Source: Brachypterus glaber (lineage: Eukaryota; Arthropoda; Insecta; Coleoptera; Kateretidae). Taken from it: a stretch of 64,000 nucleotides of DNA. The notes below the pieces were generated by a model. That model saw only the letters and a list, made by a program, of their open reading frames with translations, searched no databases and was not told the DNA's origin. A program made the translations under genes and the position numbers. The number at the start of each line of letters is the position of its first letter. Position 1 is the first letter of the stretch. Where the stretch lies: contig OY294048.1 in assembly GCA_958510825.1 (NCBI GenBank), positions 38,901,026 to 38,965,025 of the forward strand, in the 5' to 3' direction. Shown here piece after piece: positions 33,741-44,398 of the stretch.

Positions 33741-35331
33741 TTCAGAAACAAGAGAAAATGGCCGGCGTTGGATGCAACAGTTACTGGTGAGCGGATTCCA
33801 TTTTACCTTTCCCAGTAGAATTTTATGTTCCTTCTGCTTGTGAAAGATAACGTAAATATTGTTAGTTTATTTTTATTTAAGGTCCGAGTACCGTTTAAAT
33901 TCGAGTTACAGAGATTATTATGCGAATTTTGTCCAAGTACCCGCTTAAAAACGTGTTGAAAGCATTTTTATTTGTCCTTTTGTATTTTTTAAACATTTGG
34001 GGTCAGAGTACCATTTAAAAAATAGGTTATTTTCGATATATTTAATATCGATTTTAAAGTTATTGTTGCTTTGAGCATATCGGCTTTAAATTAAATTAAA
34101 ATTTTTGCATTACTTCAATAAAGTTGAGTTTTGGGTTAAAATTTATTGAAACAATTGCATTTGTTTATATTGTTTAGTATAAGTAAGTAAGTAAAAGTCC
34201 AAACCCTCAACTCTGGACACAAAAAATTTTTGCTGATATTTGCTTAAAGATAACATTACTTGAACGAGTAATTATACTGGCACTGTACCTGGTATGCAAT
34301 AAGATTACGTGCTTTAAATGATACTTAATTGTACGCCTATGATTATATTCTACTTGAATTGTATTTTACTTTAAGAAATTGTGACTAGTCATTTATTATA
34401 TAATTTATATCCTTAATGGTCCACACAAACCCATAGGGCTTAAGGACTGTTCTGTACTGTTTAATTTATAACTGTGATACTGAATTGTTTAATAAATAAT
34501 ACTTAATACGAATAAGCAAAGGAGTGCTGAGTACACTGGCCTGAAGATTTTAAGTAGTAAAGGGTGGATTCTTTTGAGTACAGTCCCTTTAAGTTGCATT
34601 TAGGATATTATTTCGTTCCAGGAGCGTACTTAGATCTAGTTTTTGACCAAATATTTTTGGGTTAAAATATTTTAATGAGCAAATAAATATTCCTACAGGG
34701 TTTTAGTGTATTTTTTGCGATCATTGTTGGTTCTGAGGCAATTTTTATTGGGTGCAAGTTAATCTTGTTTTTGAGGCAGAAACAAGATTACACGTAATTT
34801 TGTTATTTTTCTTCGGAGCAGAAACGGGGTTTTTGCATATTTGCACATTTGGGGCAAAAACGGGGTTTTTGCAAATGCATATTTTTAATTTGAGACCACG
34901 TCTTTTCATTGTTTCTGTGTGCGAAAGAGGGGCTTATCGCAAAGAATTTATTTGCAGCAAAAACGGGGGTTTTGCTTGCATAAATTTAGTTGTTTTGGTG
35001 CAAAATCGTAGTTTATCCAAACTTAAATAAAAAAAATAAAAGTTTTAGTTTATTTCTGTTTATTTAATACCTAAAGTAGTATTGAAAGTTTTTTTATAGA
35101 AAACTTAAGAGGTTTTTTAGTTTTTACTTGTACTTGTACTTGTATTTTGTGCTACGTAAAGTTACATTAAAATTTAATTTGCAGTAGAGACTGCACTTTT
35201 GACACACTTGTGTGTTTTATTTTGTGTGTTCGACTTAGAGTGGATAAAAAAACATATTTTTAATTTTTGCTTAGAGTGGAACAAAAAAAATTGTTTTTTT
35301 TATTCTGATTCTTTACTAAAGTAATTTAAAA
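33741..35331. other. non-coding region upstream of BEL/Pao gag; possible 5' LTR and leader
   Basis: No host gene seen. With only one copy and the 3' end lost, LTR borders cannot be set. At 34735-35010 a block is built from three or four imperfect copies of GCAAAAACGGGGTTTTTGC with spacers, each a small palindrome. 35170-35330 is probably the gag leader. Confidence 0.45.
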
Positions 35332-36260
35332 ATGGACCTACCTACGTTAAAGAAACAAAGGGGTACTACTAAGGCCAATTTGACTAATTTTAAAAAATAT
35401 ATTGATAAAATTGAGTCTGAAAATACGATATTAACAAATGTACAGTTAAAGAGCTTAAAACATTAAATAGTGAGTTAGATGAGTTTGATAAAATTCAGAG
35501 TTCTGTCGAAATTTTAGTTGAAGAACAAGAGCCTGAATTTGAAATAAGAGAACTATTTGAAGGGGACTTTTATGGGGTAATGTCAAGTACAAAAATTTTG
35601 TTTAATAAATATACCGACAATGCTGTTTCTGATAGTTCGGACACTCAAAGTAATGTTGAAATCAATCATCAAATTAAATTAAATTTCCCGAGATTCCGTT
35701 GCCTAGATTTTCCGGTGGGTACGATGATTGGTTGGAATATAGAGAGTTTGATAAATAGTTGCGAAGGCATTCCTCCGATTCAAAAGTTTCACTATCTTAG
35801 GCCCTCATTAGCAGAGCCTGCTGCTGAGGTTATAAAGTCTGTGAGCTTAAGCGCTGAAAATTATAATTTATCTTGGGAATTGTTAACAAAAAGATATGGC
35901 AATAATAGATTGTTAATATCTAATCACGTAAGTGCACTATTTAATGTTGAAACTATAGGTAAACCTTCTGCAAAATACCTAAGAGATTTGGTAGATAGCT
36001 ACACTAAATATTTAAGGGCGCTTTAACAGCTAGGCCAAAACATAGGTGAATGGGACTTACTGATAATTCATATTATAGTAGGTAAATTGGACCTTTATAC
36101 TAGAAGGGGTTTGTTAAGAACAGAGGTATTCAGAACTTCCGACGTTGAAGCAAATTACTGATTATCTTAAAGGTCAGGCAGATTTGCTTGAGTCTTTGGA
36201 ACAAAAAGAAAAGCCTTATAAAGATTTTAAAGATAGGCGTAATGTAGAAAGTAATTTATA
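35332..36260 (+). pseudogene. BEL/Pao gag, N-terminal
   Basis: Starts MDLPTLKKQRG, coiled N-terminus. A one-base shift near 35455 moves it into the next frame; then LNFPRFRCLDFPVGTMIGW and RPSLAEPAAEVI...LSWELLTKRYGN identify the DUF1759 gag domain. An in-frame stop at 36024 and more damage follow near 36160. Confidence 0.8.
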
Positions 36261-36490
36261 GGTTAATACTGGTCTTGTTTGCTTGCATTGCAAACAAAAT
36301 CATTATTTATATAAATGTCCTAAATTTTTCAGATTCAAAAGAAAAGTTAAAAATTGCAAAAGATTTAAAGGTATGTTTAAATTGCTTGCGAACCGGGCAT
36401 TTTATGCGTGATTGTACGTTTTCTCTTTGTAAAAATGTAAAAAGAAACACAACACGGAATTACATACCGGCTTTGAAAGTAAAGTAAATC
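36261..36490 (+). pseudogene. BEL/Pao zinc-knuckle region
   Basis: Two knuckle-like cysteine clusters: VCLHCKQNHYLYKCPKF (different frame) then VCLNCLRTGHFMRDC (CX2CX4HX4C). Nucleic-acid binding in gag. Confidence 0.75.
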
Positions 36491-36591
36491 AACCTCTTGC
36501 AAACCAGAGTGATTCTAATAAAGATGGCGCTAGCGAGGCTAGTGTTACAGCAACTTGCTCTTATAATAGTTTAGTTTTACTATCAACAGTC

Positions 36592-37356
36592 ATGTTGAAT
36601 GTAAAAAATAAAAATGGTAAATCGTTTACAGTTACAGGTATTCTAGACAATGGGTCTATGTCAGACTTTATTACAGAAGAATTGTGTAATAAATTAAATT
36701 TAGAAGTGGAAAATATTAATCAGGCGGTTGCAGATATAGGGCAACAGGTGACTAGTTTGAAACATAAATGTGAGGTTAAGGTGAGCTCTAGGTTAGACAA
36801 TTTTAATGTAAATTTAAATTGTTTAGTCATTCCAAAAATAACAAATCCTAGTTGTGCAATAGATAGATTAAATTTAAAAATTCCTAAAAATATTTGTTTA
36901 GCTAATCCTGATAGGAGTTCATCTAATATTGATATTTTGATTGGCGCAGGTTTATTTTATAATTTATTGACAGGACGAGAAATTAAACTAGTAACTAAGG
37001 GACCTATTTTAACAGAAACACATTTCGGTTGGGTAGTTTCGGTACAAGTTTTTACAAATAAAAGTAATACGTTAGTTTGCAATTTTACACAAAATATTGT
37101 CAAGGAAAATTTAGAGAAATTTTGGGCGGTAGAGGAGTGTTTTATTGAGAAACCGCTTTCTACTGAAGAGCGGGCATTCAAAACTCATTTTGTTGAAAAT
37201 ACGGTAAGATTAGAAAATGGTAAATTTGAATTGGCCATTCCTTTTAAGCATAGTACTGATTTATTAGGGGACTCGTTTAGTCACGCAGAAAAGCGCTTTT
37301 TATCTCTGGAACATAAGTTAAACAAAAATCAACAATTAAAAAAAAAGATATGTTAG
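36592..37356 (+). pseudogene. BEL/Pao aspartic protease and linker to RT
   Basis: 254 open codons. The expected active-site triplet D-S/T-G appears as LDNGSMSDFI, i.e. Asn replaces Ser/Thr in the usual motif. The following half (NPDRSSSNIDILIGAGLFYNLL, then GPILTETHFGWVVS) is the typical BEL/Pao DUF1758 fold. The C-terminal part (KFWAVEECF...LSTEERAFKTHF) leads to RT. Confidence 0.85.
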
Positions 37357-38390
37357 TTTCATTAGGGAGTATGAAAAATTAGGACATATGAAAAAGGTTA
37401 ACCTTGAAAAGATTAACGGTTATTTTAGCCCGCATCACGGGGTGATAAGGGAAGGAAGCGTAAGCACGAAGTTAAGGGTTGCTTTTGACGCTTCAGACCC
37501 TACCACCTCCGGTTATTCATTAAACGATTTACAGCTTACTGGTCCTATCGTTCAGGACGATTTGTTCTCTATTTTGTTAAGGTTTAGAAAGCATCTAGTG
37601 GTTATATCGGCGGACATAGTTAAAATGTACCGTATGATTAGTATTAGGCCAGAGGACAGGAAATTTCAAAGAATTATTTCGAGAAAATCCCACAGAAAAA
37701 TTTAGTATTTTTAAACTTTCTACAGTTACTTACGGTATGTCTAGTTCAAGTTTTTAGCAATTTATTGTTTATTAGAATTAGCTAAAGAATGTAAAAATTT
37801 AATGCCATTAATTGCGAAAGTTATAAGAAAGGATTTTTATATGGACGACTTACTGTCAGGTTTTGACTCTGTAGAGGGCGCAATTCACTTAGCAACGCAA
37901 CTTAAAGACGTTTTAGAAAGTGGGGGTTTCAATCTCAGTAAATGGTAAACGCTATGACTTTAGATAAATCGTCTTATGAAGTTAAATTTGACGAAGGTTA
38001 TCCTTCAAAAACTTTAGGATTAATATGGTCTACTAATTGCGATAAATTAATGTTTAAAGTCGGTAATTATTCTAATTTTAAAGTAACCAAACGCGTAATG
38101 CTATCCACAATAGTGCAAATTTTTTACCCGGTCGGTTTATTAAGTCCTTGCGTTATTTTAGCTAAAGTCTTACTTCAAAATCTATGGAAGGAAAAACTTG
38201 AGTGGGACGATGAAGTTTCTTTAAAATTGCGCGACGAATGGTTGGGGTTTTCGCAAGGTTTGCAGTTTTTAGAAGATTTGCGTATTGACAGACACGTAAT
38301 ATGTGAAAATGCCGTAAGTGTTGAGTTGCACGGGTTCTGCGACGCGAGCGAAAAGGCTTACGATTCTTGATTATATATTAGATCGACGGA
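37357..38390 (+). pseudogene. BEL/Pao reverse transcriptase and RNase H start
   Basis: YFSPHHGVIREGSVSTKLRV, LLRFRKHLVVISADIVKMYR (block A Asp), and YMDDLLSG at 37838 (catalytic YMDD) are visible in shifting frames, with breaks near 37360, 37700 and 37945. It then continues as KTLGLIWS and YPVGLLSPCVILAK, and ends with HGFCDASEKAY (RNase H entry) and a stop at 38368. Confidence 0.85.
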
Positions 38391-39070
38391 TAAAATGGAA
38401 AGGGTACTAAGCTTTTGACAGCGAAATCAAAGGTAGCACCCATTAAAACCTTGACTATACCGCGTTTAGAACTATGTAGGGCACTTTTGCTTTCTCGATT
38501 AGCGGATAAAGCATGTAAAGCATTGGAACTAATTTGTCTAAAGTTGTATTTTGGACGGACTCCATGATTGTTTTGGGGTGGCTTCGTACGTCTCCAGAAT
38601 TGTTAAAAGTATTTGTTAACTCACGAGTTGCGGAGATACAATAGACTACGAAAAATGCTGAATGGCGGTGGGTGCCAACAAAAAGTAATCCGAGTGATTT
38701 AATTTCTAGAGGTGTATATTCTACAGAAATAAAATTTTCTAAATTATGGTGGTTTGGGCCTAATTGGCTAAGCCAAGCAGAATCGAAATGGGACGGTCAA
38801 GCGGAATTTGCAAGTGTTCAACTACCAGAGTTGAAAAATTCTAAAGATTTATGTTTAATGTCAAATGCGGAAGAATTTAACTTTTTTAGCAGATTTTCTA
38901 AATATACAAAAATGTTAAGAACGATGGCATACATGTTACGTTTTATTAAAAATTGTAAAACAAGTGATAATAAAATGTTCGATTCTATTTTATCAGTCGA
39001 GGAAATTGAAAGTGCTAAAATTATGTTAATACAATTATTGCAAAAAGCGTGTTTTTTTATCAGAATTAAT
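38391..39070 (+). pseudogene. BEL/Pao RNase H remainder and pre-integrase linker
   Basis: Degraded frames include TLTIPRLELCRALLLSRL and PTKSNPSDLISRGV, both standard BEL/Pao landmarks, then WWFGPNWLS. Multiple stops. Confidence 0.75.
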
Positions 39071-39590
39071 GTTGTTATCAAAAAATAAACCTGTAAAACA
39101 AAAAAGTAAATTGTCTAGTTTAAACTCCTTTCTCGATGAAAATGGAATTATTCGAGTCGGTGGTCGACTTAATAATTCAGAATTTAGTTACGAAAAGAAA
39201 CATCCAATAGTTTTATTTTCTGATCATAAATTTACTTACCTTTTGTGTTTAAATGAACATTTACGACTGCTACACGCAGGTCCACAACATGTTTTAGCTT
39301 CATTACGAGAAGACTATTGGCCTCTCGCTGCTAGAAATTTAGTTAGAAAAGTTTGTAGGTCTTGTGTAAAATGTTTTAAATTTAAGGCTAAAACGCCTGA
39401 ACCCATAATGGGCAACCTACCCATTTCTATAGTTAAGGCAGCTCCTCCTTTTACTTGTACAGGTTTGGATTATGGCGGACCTTTTTTAATAACTGATAGA
39501 AAGGGTAGAGGCTGTAAAATAACCAAATGTTGGATTTGTATATTTGTTTGCTTTGCTGTTAAAGCAGTTCACATTGAACTGGTGTCCTCC
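39069..39590 (+). pseudogene. BEL/Pao integrase, N-terminal half, truncated
   Basis: An HHCC zinc-binding domain (HLRLLHAGPQHVLASLREDYW...CRSCVKC) and the first catalytic aspartate region FTCTGLDYGGPF, then FAVKAVHIELVS. The sequence switches abruptly after 39590; the rest of the catalytic core (second Asp and Glu) is missing. Confidence 0.88.
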
Positions 39591-40100
39591 TTTCTTCGTG
39601 TGCATGTTGGTTGGGGGCCGGGTCAGAGCCGTGCTCTCTTGCCCAGCGGACGTGAATTTTTTTTGTCTTAAATATATTGATGATAATACTCCAGTTGGAG
39701 GGCCTTTGTTGTTCTTGTGGTGTGGGTTGGGCTTGTGGTGTAGTCCACTCCGGGGACTGCGATGCCTGCTGGAGGGGTGGGGGTTTTTGTTGTAGGGCCT
39801 TCTACCGCTTTGCTGTAAGACAAAGCAGTAGTTACCGGTTTCAAGTTAGGGATGGTAGGTGCAATCGTAGGGGGGGCTGTTTGAGGTTGGAATAATCGGG
39901 CAGGGTGTTTTGGACATTCTCGATAAGAAGCCACGTGTGGGCCGCCGCAGTTGACGCATGTGACGGGTGCCGATACAGGCTTGGTGCATTCGGACGACAA
40001 GTGGGGTTGTGCACATTTAACACAAGCGGGGATGGCGTTCCACTTGCTTTGTGCATGTCCGAATTTTTGGCACCGATAGCACTACGGAAAAATCCAATTT
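39591..40100 (-). pseudogene. displaced gag zinc-knuckle fragment of a Jockey-like LINE
   Basis: On the minus strand it opens CYRCQKFGHAQSKW...CVKCAQPHLSSEC...CVNCGGPHVASYREC, three CCHC knuckles of a Jockey-type ORF1, then a Pro/Thr-rich tail (TAPPTIAPTIPNLKPV) with SYSKAVEG. The start is cut just before the first knuckle, next to a (TA)n tract. It is GC-rich relative to the window, like the gag of the LINE at 43044-43862, from which exactly this region is missing. Confidence 0.82.
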
Positions 40101-40105
40101 GACAG

Positions 40106-40107
<2 letters not shown>

Positions 40108-40174
<67 letters not shown>
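40108..40174. repeat. (TA)n microsatellite
   Basis: About 32 TA units between the displaced gag fragment and the 3' end of the LINE. Confidence 0.95.
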
Positions 40175-40179
<5 letters not shown>

Positions 40180-40271
40180 ACAACAATAAATACTAAATAA
40201 ATAATATATAAATAATTAATATAAAAAGTAAAAATTCGGAATAGTTTATTTAAAGTAAAAATTCGGAATAA

Positions 40272-40736
40272 CTAATTAAAGCTAACATTTTTCAAATCAC
40301 TGGTATTAAGTTGCCTCTTAAATGCACTTAAGCTTGTAAAAAAATCCAAATCTAAAAAGTTTGCATGTCTGCAAGCTCTGTCGATAGGGGAATTATTTCC
40401 ATAATTCGTTCTGTGAACATTCGTGTAGAAAGTAAGCGATAATCTGTTTACAGAAGGAACTCTGAAATTAAGCATCGACAGCGCCTCAGGACAATCCACT
40501 ATACCACTGATCAACTTATATAGAAATAACTGATCTAGTCTAATTCTCCTATTTTTTAAGGACTCAATCTCAAAATAATTCCTCCGGGATTCAATGGTGG
40601 TTCCCGATAACAAGACGTTTGCTTTAAATGAAAGAAATTTTAGGAAACGATCTTGTACTCTTTCAATTAAATTAATTTGATTTGAATAGTTAGGGGACCA
40701 AATCATAGAATTAAATTCTAAATGTGATCTTACCAA
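40272..40736 (-). pseudogene. Jockey-like LINE, RT C-terminal tail
   Basis: VRSHLEFNSMIWSPNY and LIERVQDRFLKFL are standard for the C-terminus of Jockey/CR1-type RTs; ends at stop 40272. Confidence 0.88.
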
Positions 40737-41260
40737 AAAAAAAACAGTTGTTTAATACAACGAATATTCCTAAAATCCCTCAAGTTCCTCTTCAGGAAGC
40801 CCAACATTTTAGAAGATTTGTTGACTTGATTTAAAATGTGATCGTTAAAGCACATCTTATTATCATAGACCACACCCAAATCCCTTATGGAATTAACATT
40901 TTCTAAAAAAACGTTATCTACATTGTAGGAAAAAAATATAGGATTGCAATTTCTATAAAACTGCATTGCTTTAAATTTGTCTACGTTTAATTTCATACCA
41001 TTTGCAATGCACCAGTCGTGAACCCTATTCAACGCACCCTGAAGCCTATAACAATCGTTAATTGAATTAATGATTGTGAAAAATTTAACATCATCTGCGA
41101 AAATAACATATTCGAAAGTGAACAGGGCTCCACCAATATCGTCGATAAAACAATCGAATAATACAGTGGAGAGGTGCCCTCCCTGTTGCACTCCCGATGT
41201 AACATCAATAGGTTCAGATAGGGCGTTGCCTAGTTTCACCACCTGCTGCCTGCCTGATAC
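40730..41260 (-). pseudogene. Jockey-like LINE, RT palm with FADD
   Basis: Block B VTSGVQQGGHLSTVLF (usual GVPQGSxLSP altered) and block C YVIFADDVKFF. Thumb motifs (DLGVVYDNKMCF) follow. The frame is lost in a run of eight A/T near 40735. Confidence 0.9.
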
Positions 41261-41264
41261 AAAA

Positions 41265-41954
41265 TCAACAAGCCCAATTGTACATTACCCCACAAACCCC
41301 CCAAGTGGACATTTTATTAAACAAAACATTATGTGGAACCGTGTCAAAGGCCTTAAAAAAGTCGGTATAAATTGTATCAATTTGATACCCCCCCTCCAAA
41401 GCCTTCAACACAAAGTTCTCAAAGTATAAGAGATTAGTGGTGGTGGATTTTCCCCTACGAAACCCGTGTTGGTTGTTTGATAATATGGACTGAAAATGAA
41501 AATTAAAATATCTAGTCACCAACTTCTCAAACAGCTTGGGAATTTGTGAGATCTTTGCAACAGGCCTGTAGTTCTTAATTTCACTACGATTGCCACTTTT
41601 AAAAATTGGTGTAATATAAGTCTTTTTCCAAAAATCAGGAAACTTACCCTCTTTTAAAGACTGATTAAATAAGAAAAATAAAGGTTGGGTTAGGGTACAT
41701 TTACATTCAAGTAATAGACGTGACGGAACGCCATCCGGTCCACAACCTGATTTAGTTTTAAGGGTGGAAATGCCTTCGAAAATTTCATTCTCTGTAAGTG
41801 AACAGTTAGTGAAATTAACATTTGTAGAAAAATCAACCTTGGGTGGTACAATGTTCTCCTTAGAATACACTTTTGAGAAATTATTTGCAAAAAAGTTTGA
41901 AATTTCAGTTAATTCACTACTTTCACACCCATTATAAGACATATTAGAGGGCAC
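41265..41954 (-). pseudogene. Jockey-like LINE, reverse transcriptase N-terminal part
   Basis: GCGPDGVPSRLLLECK, ITPIFKSGNRSEIKNYRPV, NQHGFRRGKSTTTNLL and block A TIYTDFFKAFDTVPH are all present. It breaks near 41270. Confidence 0.9.
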
Positions 41955-43093
41955 TCCGTCAGTCCTTTCTTACTATCGATGTAGCGCCAAAATTTATTTG
42001 GGTCAGATTGAAAATCTTCTTCAAGAGACTTAATGTAAATAGAGTTACAATTTTTTTGCAAAGAACTACACCTTTCCCTTAGCTCTTTGAATTTTAAATA
42101 ATCTTCATTAGATTTGGACATTTTTAATTTTTTATGAGCAATCTTTTTATTAATTATAAGTTGTTTTAGGTTATTGCTATACCAATGTGGGAATTTAGGC
42201 TTTCTAATAATTTTCTTAGCTGCATTTGCCTCTATTAGTTTATGTAATATGTCATAGAAAGTATCAACATTTTTTGCAATATCATTATTAGAAAACAATG
42301 TATTCCAATCAATAGAAACTAATAAATTATTAAATAAAACATAATCAACATTATTAAAATCATAATCGCAATAATTAAAACTTATTAACTCAGGCTTTAC
42401 TTCTAAACTGATTTCAAAGTAAAATGCGGGATGATTAGTATCACATTTAACTAGGTAATCTAATGCCAATAAAGGCTTGATATTGGAAAGGGTTGAGAAT
42501 ATAAGATCTAAAATTACATTGTTAACATTACGTAAAAAGTTACATTGGTAAAAATTTAAAAAGCCAAAAGTTCCACATATGGTTCTAGATTTTTCACACG
42601 AGTTATAGACTTTTACTCCAAAGTTGTCATTACTCCAATTTACATGGGGTAAGTTATAGTCCCCAGCAAGTATGAATTCAGAATATGGATATATTTCACT
42701 CACCTCTTCCACAGTGCTAACATGATTTTCATAAATTTTATAAACAGAGCTTGGGGGTATATACACTGTTCCAAAAACAAAGTGCTGATTACCATCCGAA
42801 ACACAAACATATACTTGTTCTACAGATTTACATGATATAGGTATTAGTGATGCTGAGAGATAAGACTTAACGAGAATCAGTACACCTCCTCCACTATCTT
42901 TATCACTAGTTGAGGCACTTCTATCACACCTAAAAACATGGTAACCTAGAAGATCAAGTTCAGAGTCATAAATACCACTATGTAAGTTAGATTCGGTTAT
43001 CAATATTACATCATAATTTGTGCCTAAAACAGAATTGGAAAAGTCAGTGAGTTTTGTTCGTAGACCCCTCACATTCTGATAGTAGCAGCTCAA
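41909..43093 (-). pseudogene. Jockey-like LINE, APE-type endonuclease and linker
   Basis: 394 codons open. Endonuclease landmarks: YYQNVRGLRTK (start), DVILITESNL (metal-binding Glu), GGGVLILVK, FILAGDYNLPHVNW, LDLIFS, DTNHPAFYF (catalytic His region, with SDH replaced by TNH). The C-terminal half links to RT (FPHWYSNNLKQLI...KFWRYI). A frameshift at about 41950 precedes the RT. Confidence 0.88.
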
Positions 43094-43430
43094 GAAGGGC
43101 TGGTCTCTTGATAAGGGGCATAGGGGATTTCTCGGTGCCTTTGGTCATCCGATAAATTGTCGAGGGGTGAAAGCCTCCCCTCTCCAACTCGTCTTTGACC
43201 TCGGACACCTCGATATTGGTGGGGATGCCTCTGAGGATGGCGTGAAACTGTTTTTCACTTGGCAGTGGGTACGTGAAAAATTCCAACTTTTTCTCGAGGA
43301 AAAATTTGGTCATGTGAGGGTAGGTGGAGGTTGCTGTTTGTCCCCCAAATTGGTATTCTTTGGGGGCGTGAACAGGGTTACAATGTGTTCGTCAGGTTCT
43401 TTTGATGATTTAGGGGCGTTGTTGTCAAGG
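43044..43430 (-). pseudogene. Jockey-like LINE gag, RRM-like part, fused to endonuclease by deletion
   Basis: FHAILRGIPTNIEVSEVKDELERGGF is the RRM-like domain typical of Jockey ORF1. Soon after TKGTEKSPMPLI the sequence passes directly into the endonuclease beginning at 43093, without zinc knuckles. Confidence 0.75.
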
Positions 43431-43862
43431 GGCACAACAACAAAGTCTCTTTTTTTGATTTGTTTGTTTTTTTTTATTAGGGACTTTAGGGGTGAAAGGA
43501 TTTTCATCAGGGTCGGATTCTGCGGGGCGTTTGCGGTTTTCTTTCTCGGGAATGCCTTCAGGTGTCGGTTCTGTCGTTTTGTAGTTAATTATTTTTCCAG
43601 TTTTTTTCTGGAAAGCCGTAGTTAGTGCTTTAATAAGGGAGAGGATTTCAGTGATGCCTAGCGAGTCTATATCCAAGTCTTGAAATGTTTTAGGGGGAGT
43701 TATGTCGGTCGGTTTGTCTTGAATATTGGATTTTTTGTCTGTCTGTTTGTCGTCTTTATTGAGGGGCTTGTCCAGAGGGTCTTTTTGGGTTTTGTGCGAT
43801 TTCTTCGGGGATAGGGGTTTGGGTGGAGGATCGGGGGGTTTGGACTGAGGGGATCTCATCAT
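43425..43862 (-). pseudogene. Jockey-like LINE gag, N-terminal low-complexity part
   Basis: Starts MRSPQSKPPDPPPKPLSPKK, Pro/Lys-rich, and continues with an ordered-looking DIDSLGITEILSLIKALTT helix and KRPAESDPDENPFTPK. Highly basic, fitting an RNA-binding ORF1 protein. A frameshift near 43440 (A-rich tract) ends it. Confidence 0.7.
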
Positions 43863-44156
43863 TTTTTCTTATTTTCCCTAAATTGCTTTAGGGAAAGAAG
43901 AAAGAGATGAGCGGGAACTATTCCGCTTGACAATACCCGCGGGGGCTCGCACTACCGGGGTTTCCAGTGCGTGAATAGGGGTGCGGGGGTGGGATTCTCG
44001 AAAAAAAAACGCCCAAAAGGGGTGAAAAAGACCTTAAAAATACGCACCAATATTTTCACCAAAAACACTAGGACCCTTTTTTGTCTTTCGTATTTTCTTG
44101 GAAACCACCCCAAGGCTATTTAGCCCCGGGGGTGTTTAATCAAGTTGCCTACGAAA

Positions 44157-44356
44157 NNNNNNNNNNNNNNNNNNNNNNNNNNNNNNNNNNNNNNNNNNNN
44201 NNNNNNNNNNNNNNNNNNNNNNNNNNNNNNNNNNNNNNNNNNNNNNNNNNNNNNNNNNNNNNNNNNNNNNNNNNNNNNNNNNNNNNNNNNNNNNNNNNNN
44301 NNNNNNNNNNNNNNNNNNNNNNNNNNNNNNNNNNNNNNNNNNNNNNNNNNNNNNNN
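44157..44356. other. assembly gap (200 N)
   Basis: Exactly 200 undefined bases; the true length is unknown. It interrupts the 5' end of the Jockey-like LINE. Confidence 0.99.
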
Positions 44357-44365
44357 GCGCTATCA

Positions 44366-44398
44366 ATCTAGTGTCCTTAAATGTAACTTCATACTGAA
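44366..44398. repeat. 33-base direct repeat, copy 1
   Basis: ATCTAGTGTCC...TGTAACTTCATACTGAA, repeated with three mismatches at 45251-45283. The intervening 850 bases have no coding signal. Confidence 0.7.

Larger units (their letters stand above)
35332..39590 (+). mobile_element. BEL/Pao LTR retrotransposon, truncated and decayed
   Basis: Domain order gag (DUF1759-like) - zinc knuckles - aspartic protease - RT - RNase H - integrase, as in BEL/Pao elements. It is interrupted by several stops and frameshifts. The reading breaks off within integrase at about 39590, where sequence of a different LINE on the other strand begins. No 3' LTR is found in the window. Confidence 0.9.
40175..44156 (-). 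mobile_element. Jockey-like LINE, near full length, gag-deleted and frameshifted
   Basis: Minus-strand order: GC-rich 5' region (43863-44156, running into the gap), gag, endonuclease, RT, 3' UTR. The 3' UTR contains an 18-base duplicated segment (AAAGTAAAAATTCGGAATA twice, 40227-40270). Clade called from an APE-type endonuclease plus an RT without RNase H. Breaks between frames are few and some lie in homopolymers, so the copy is fairly young, or some indels are assembly errors. Confidence 0.85.

Noticed and set aside
33759..33795. Short plus-strand frame beginning ATGGCCGGCG with a GTGAGC donor after it
   Set aside because: Only ten codons before a stop unless spliced; it lies between a microsatellite and the BEL/Pao leader with no acceptor or downstream exon found.
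43167..43625. 152-codon plus-strand frame
   Set aside because: Antisense to the Jockey-like gag frames at 43044-43862, which have recognisable domains.
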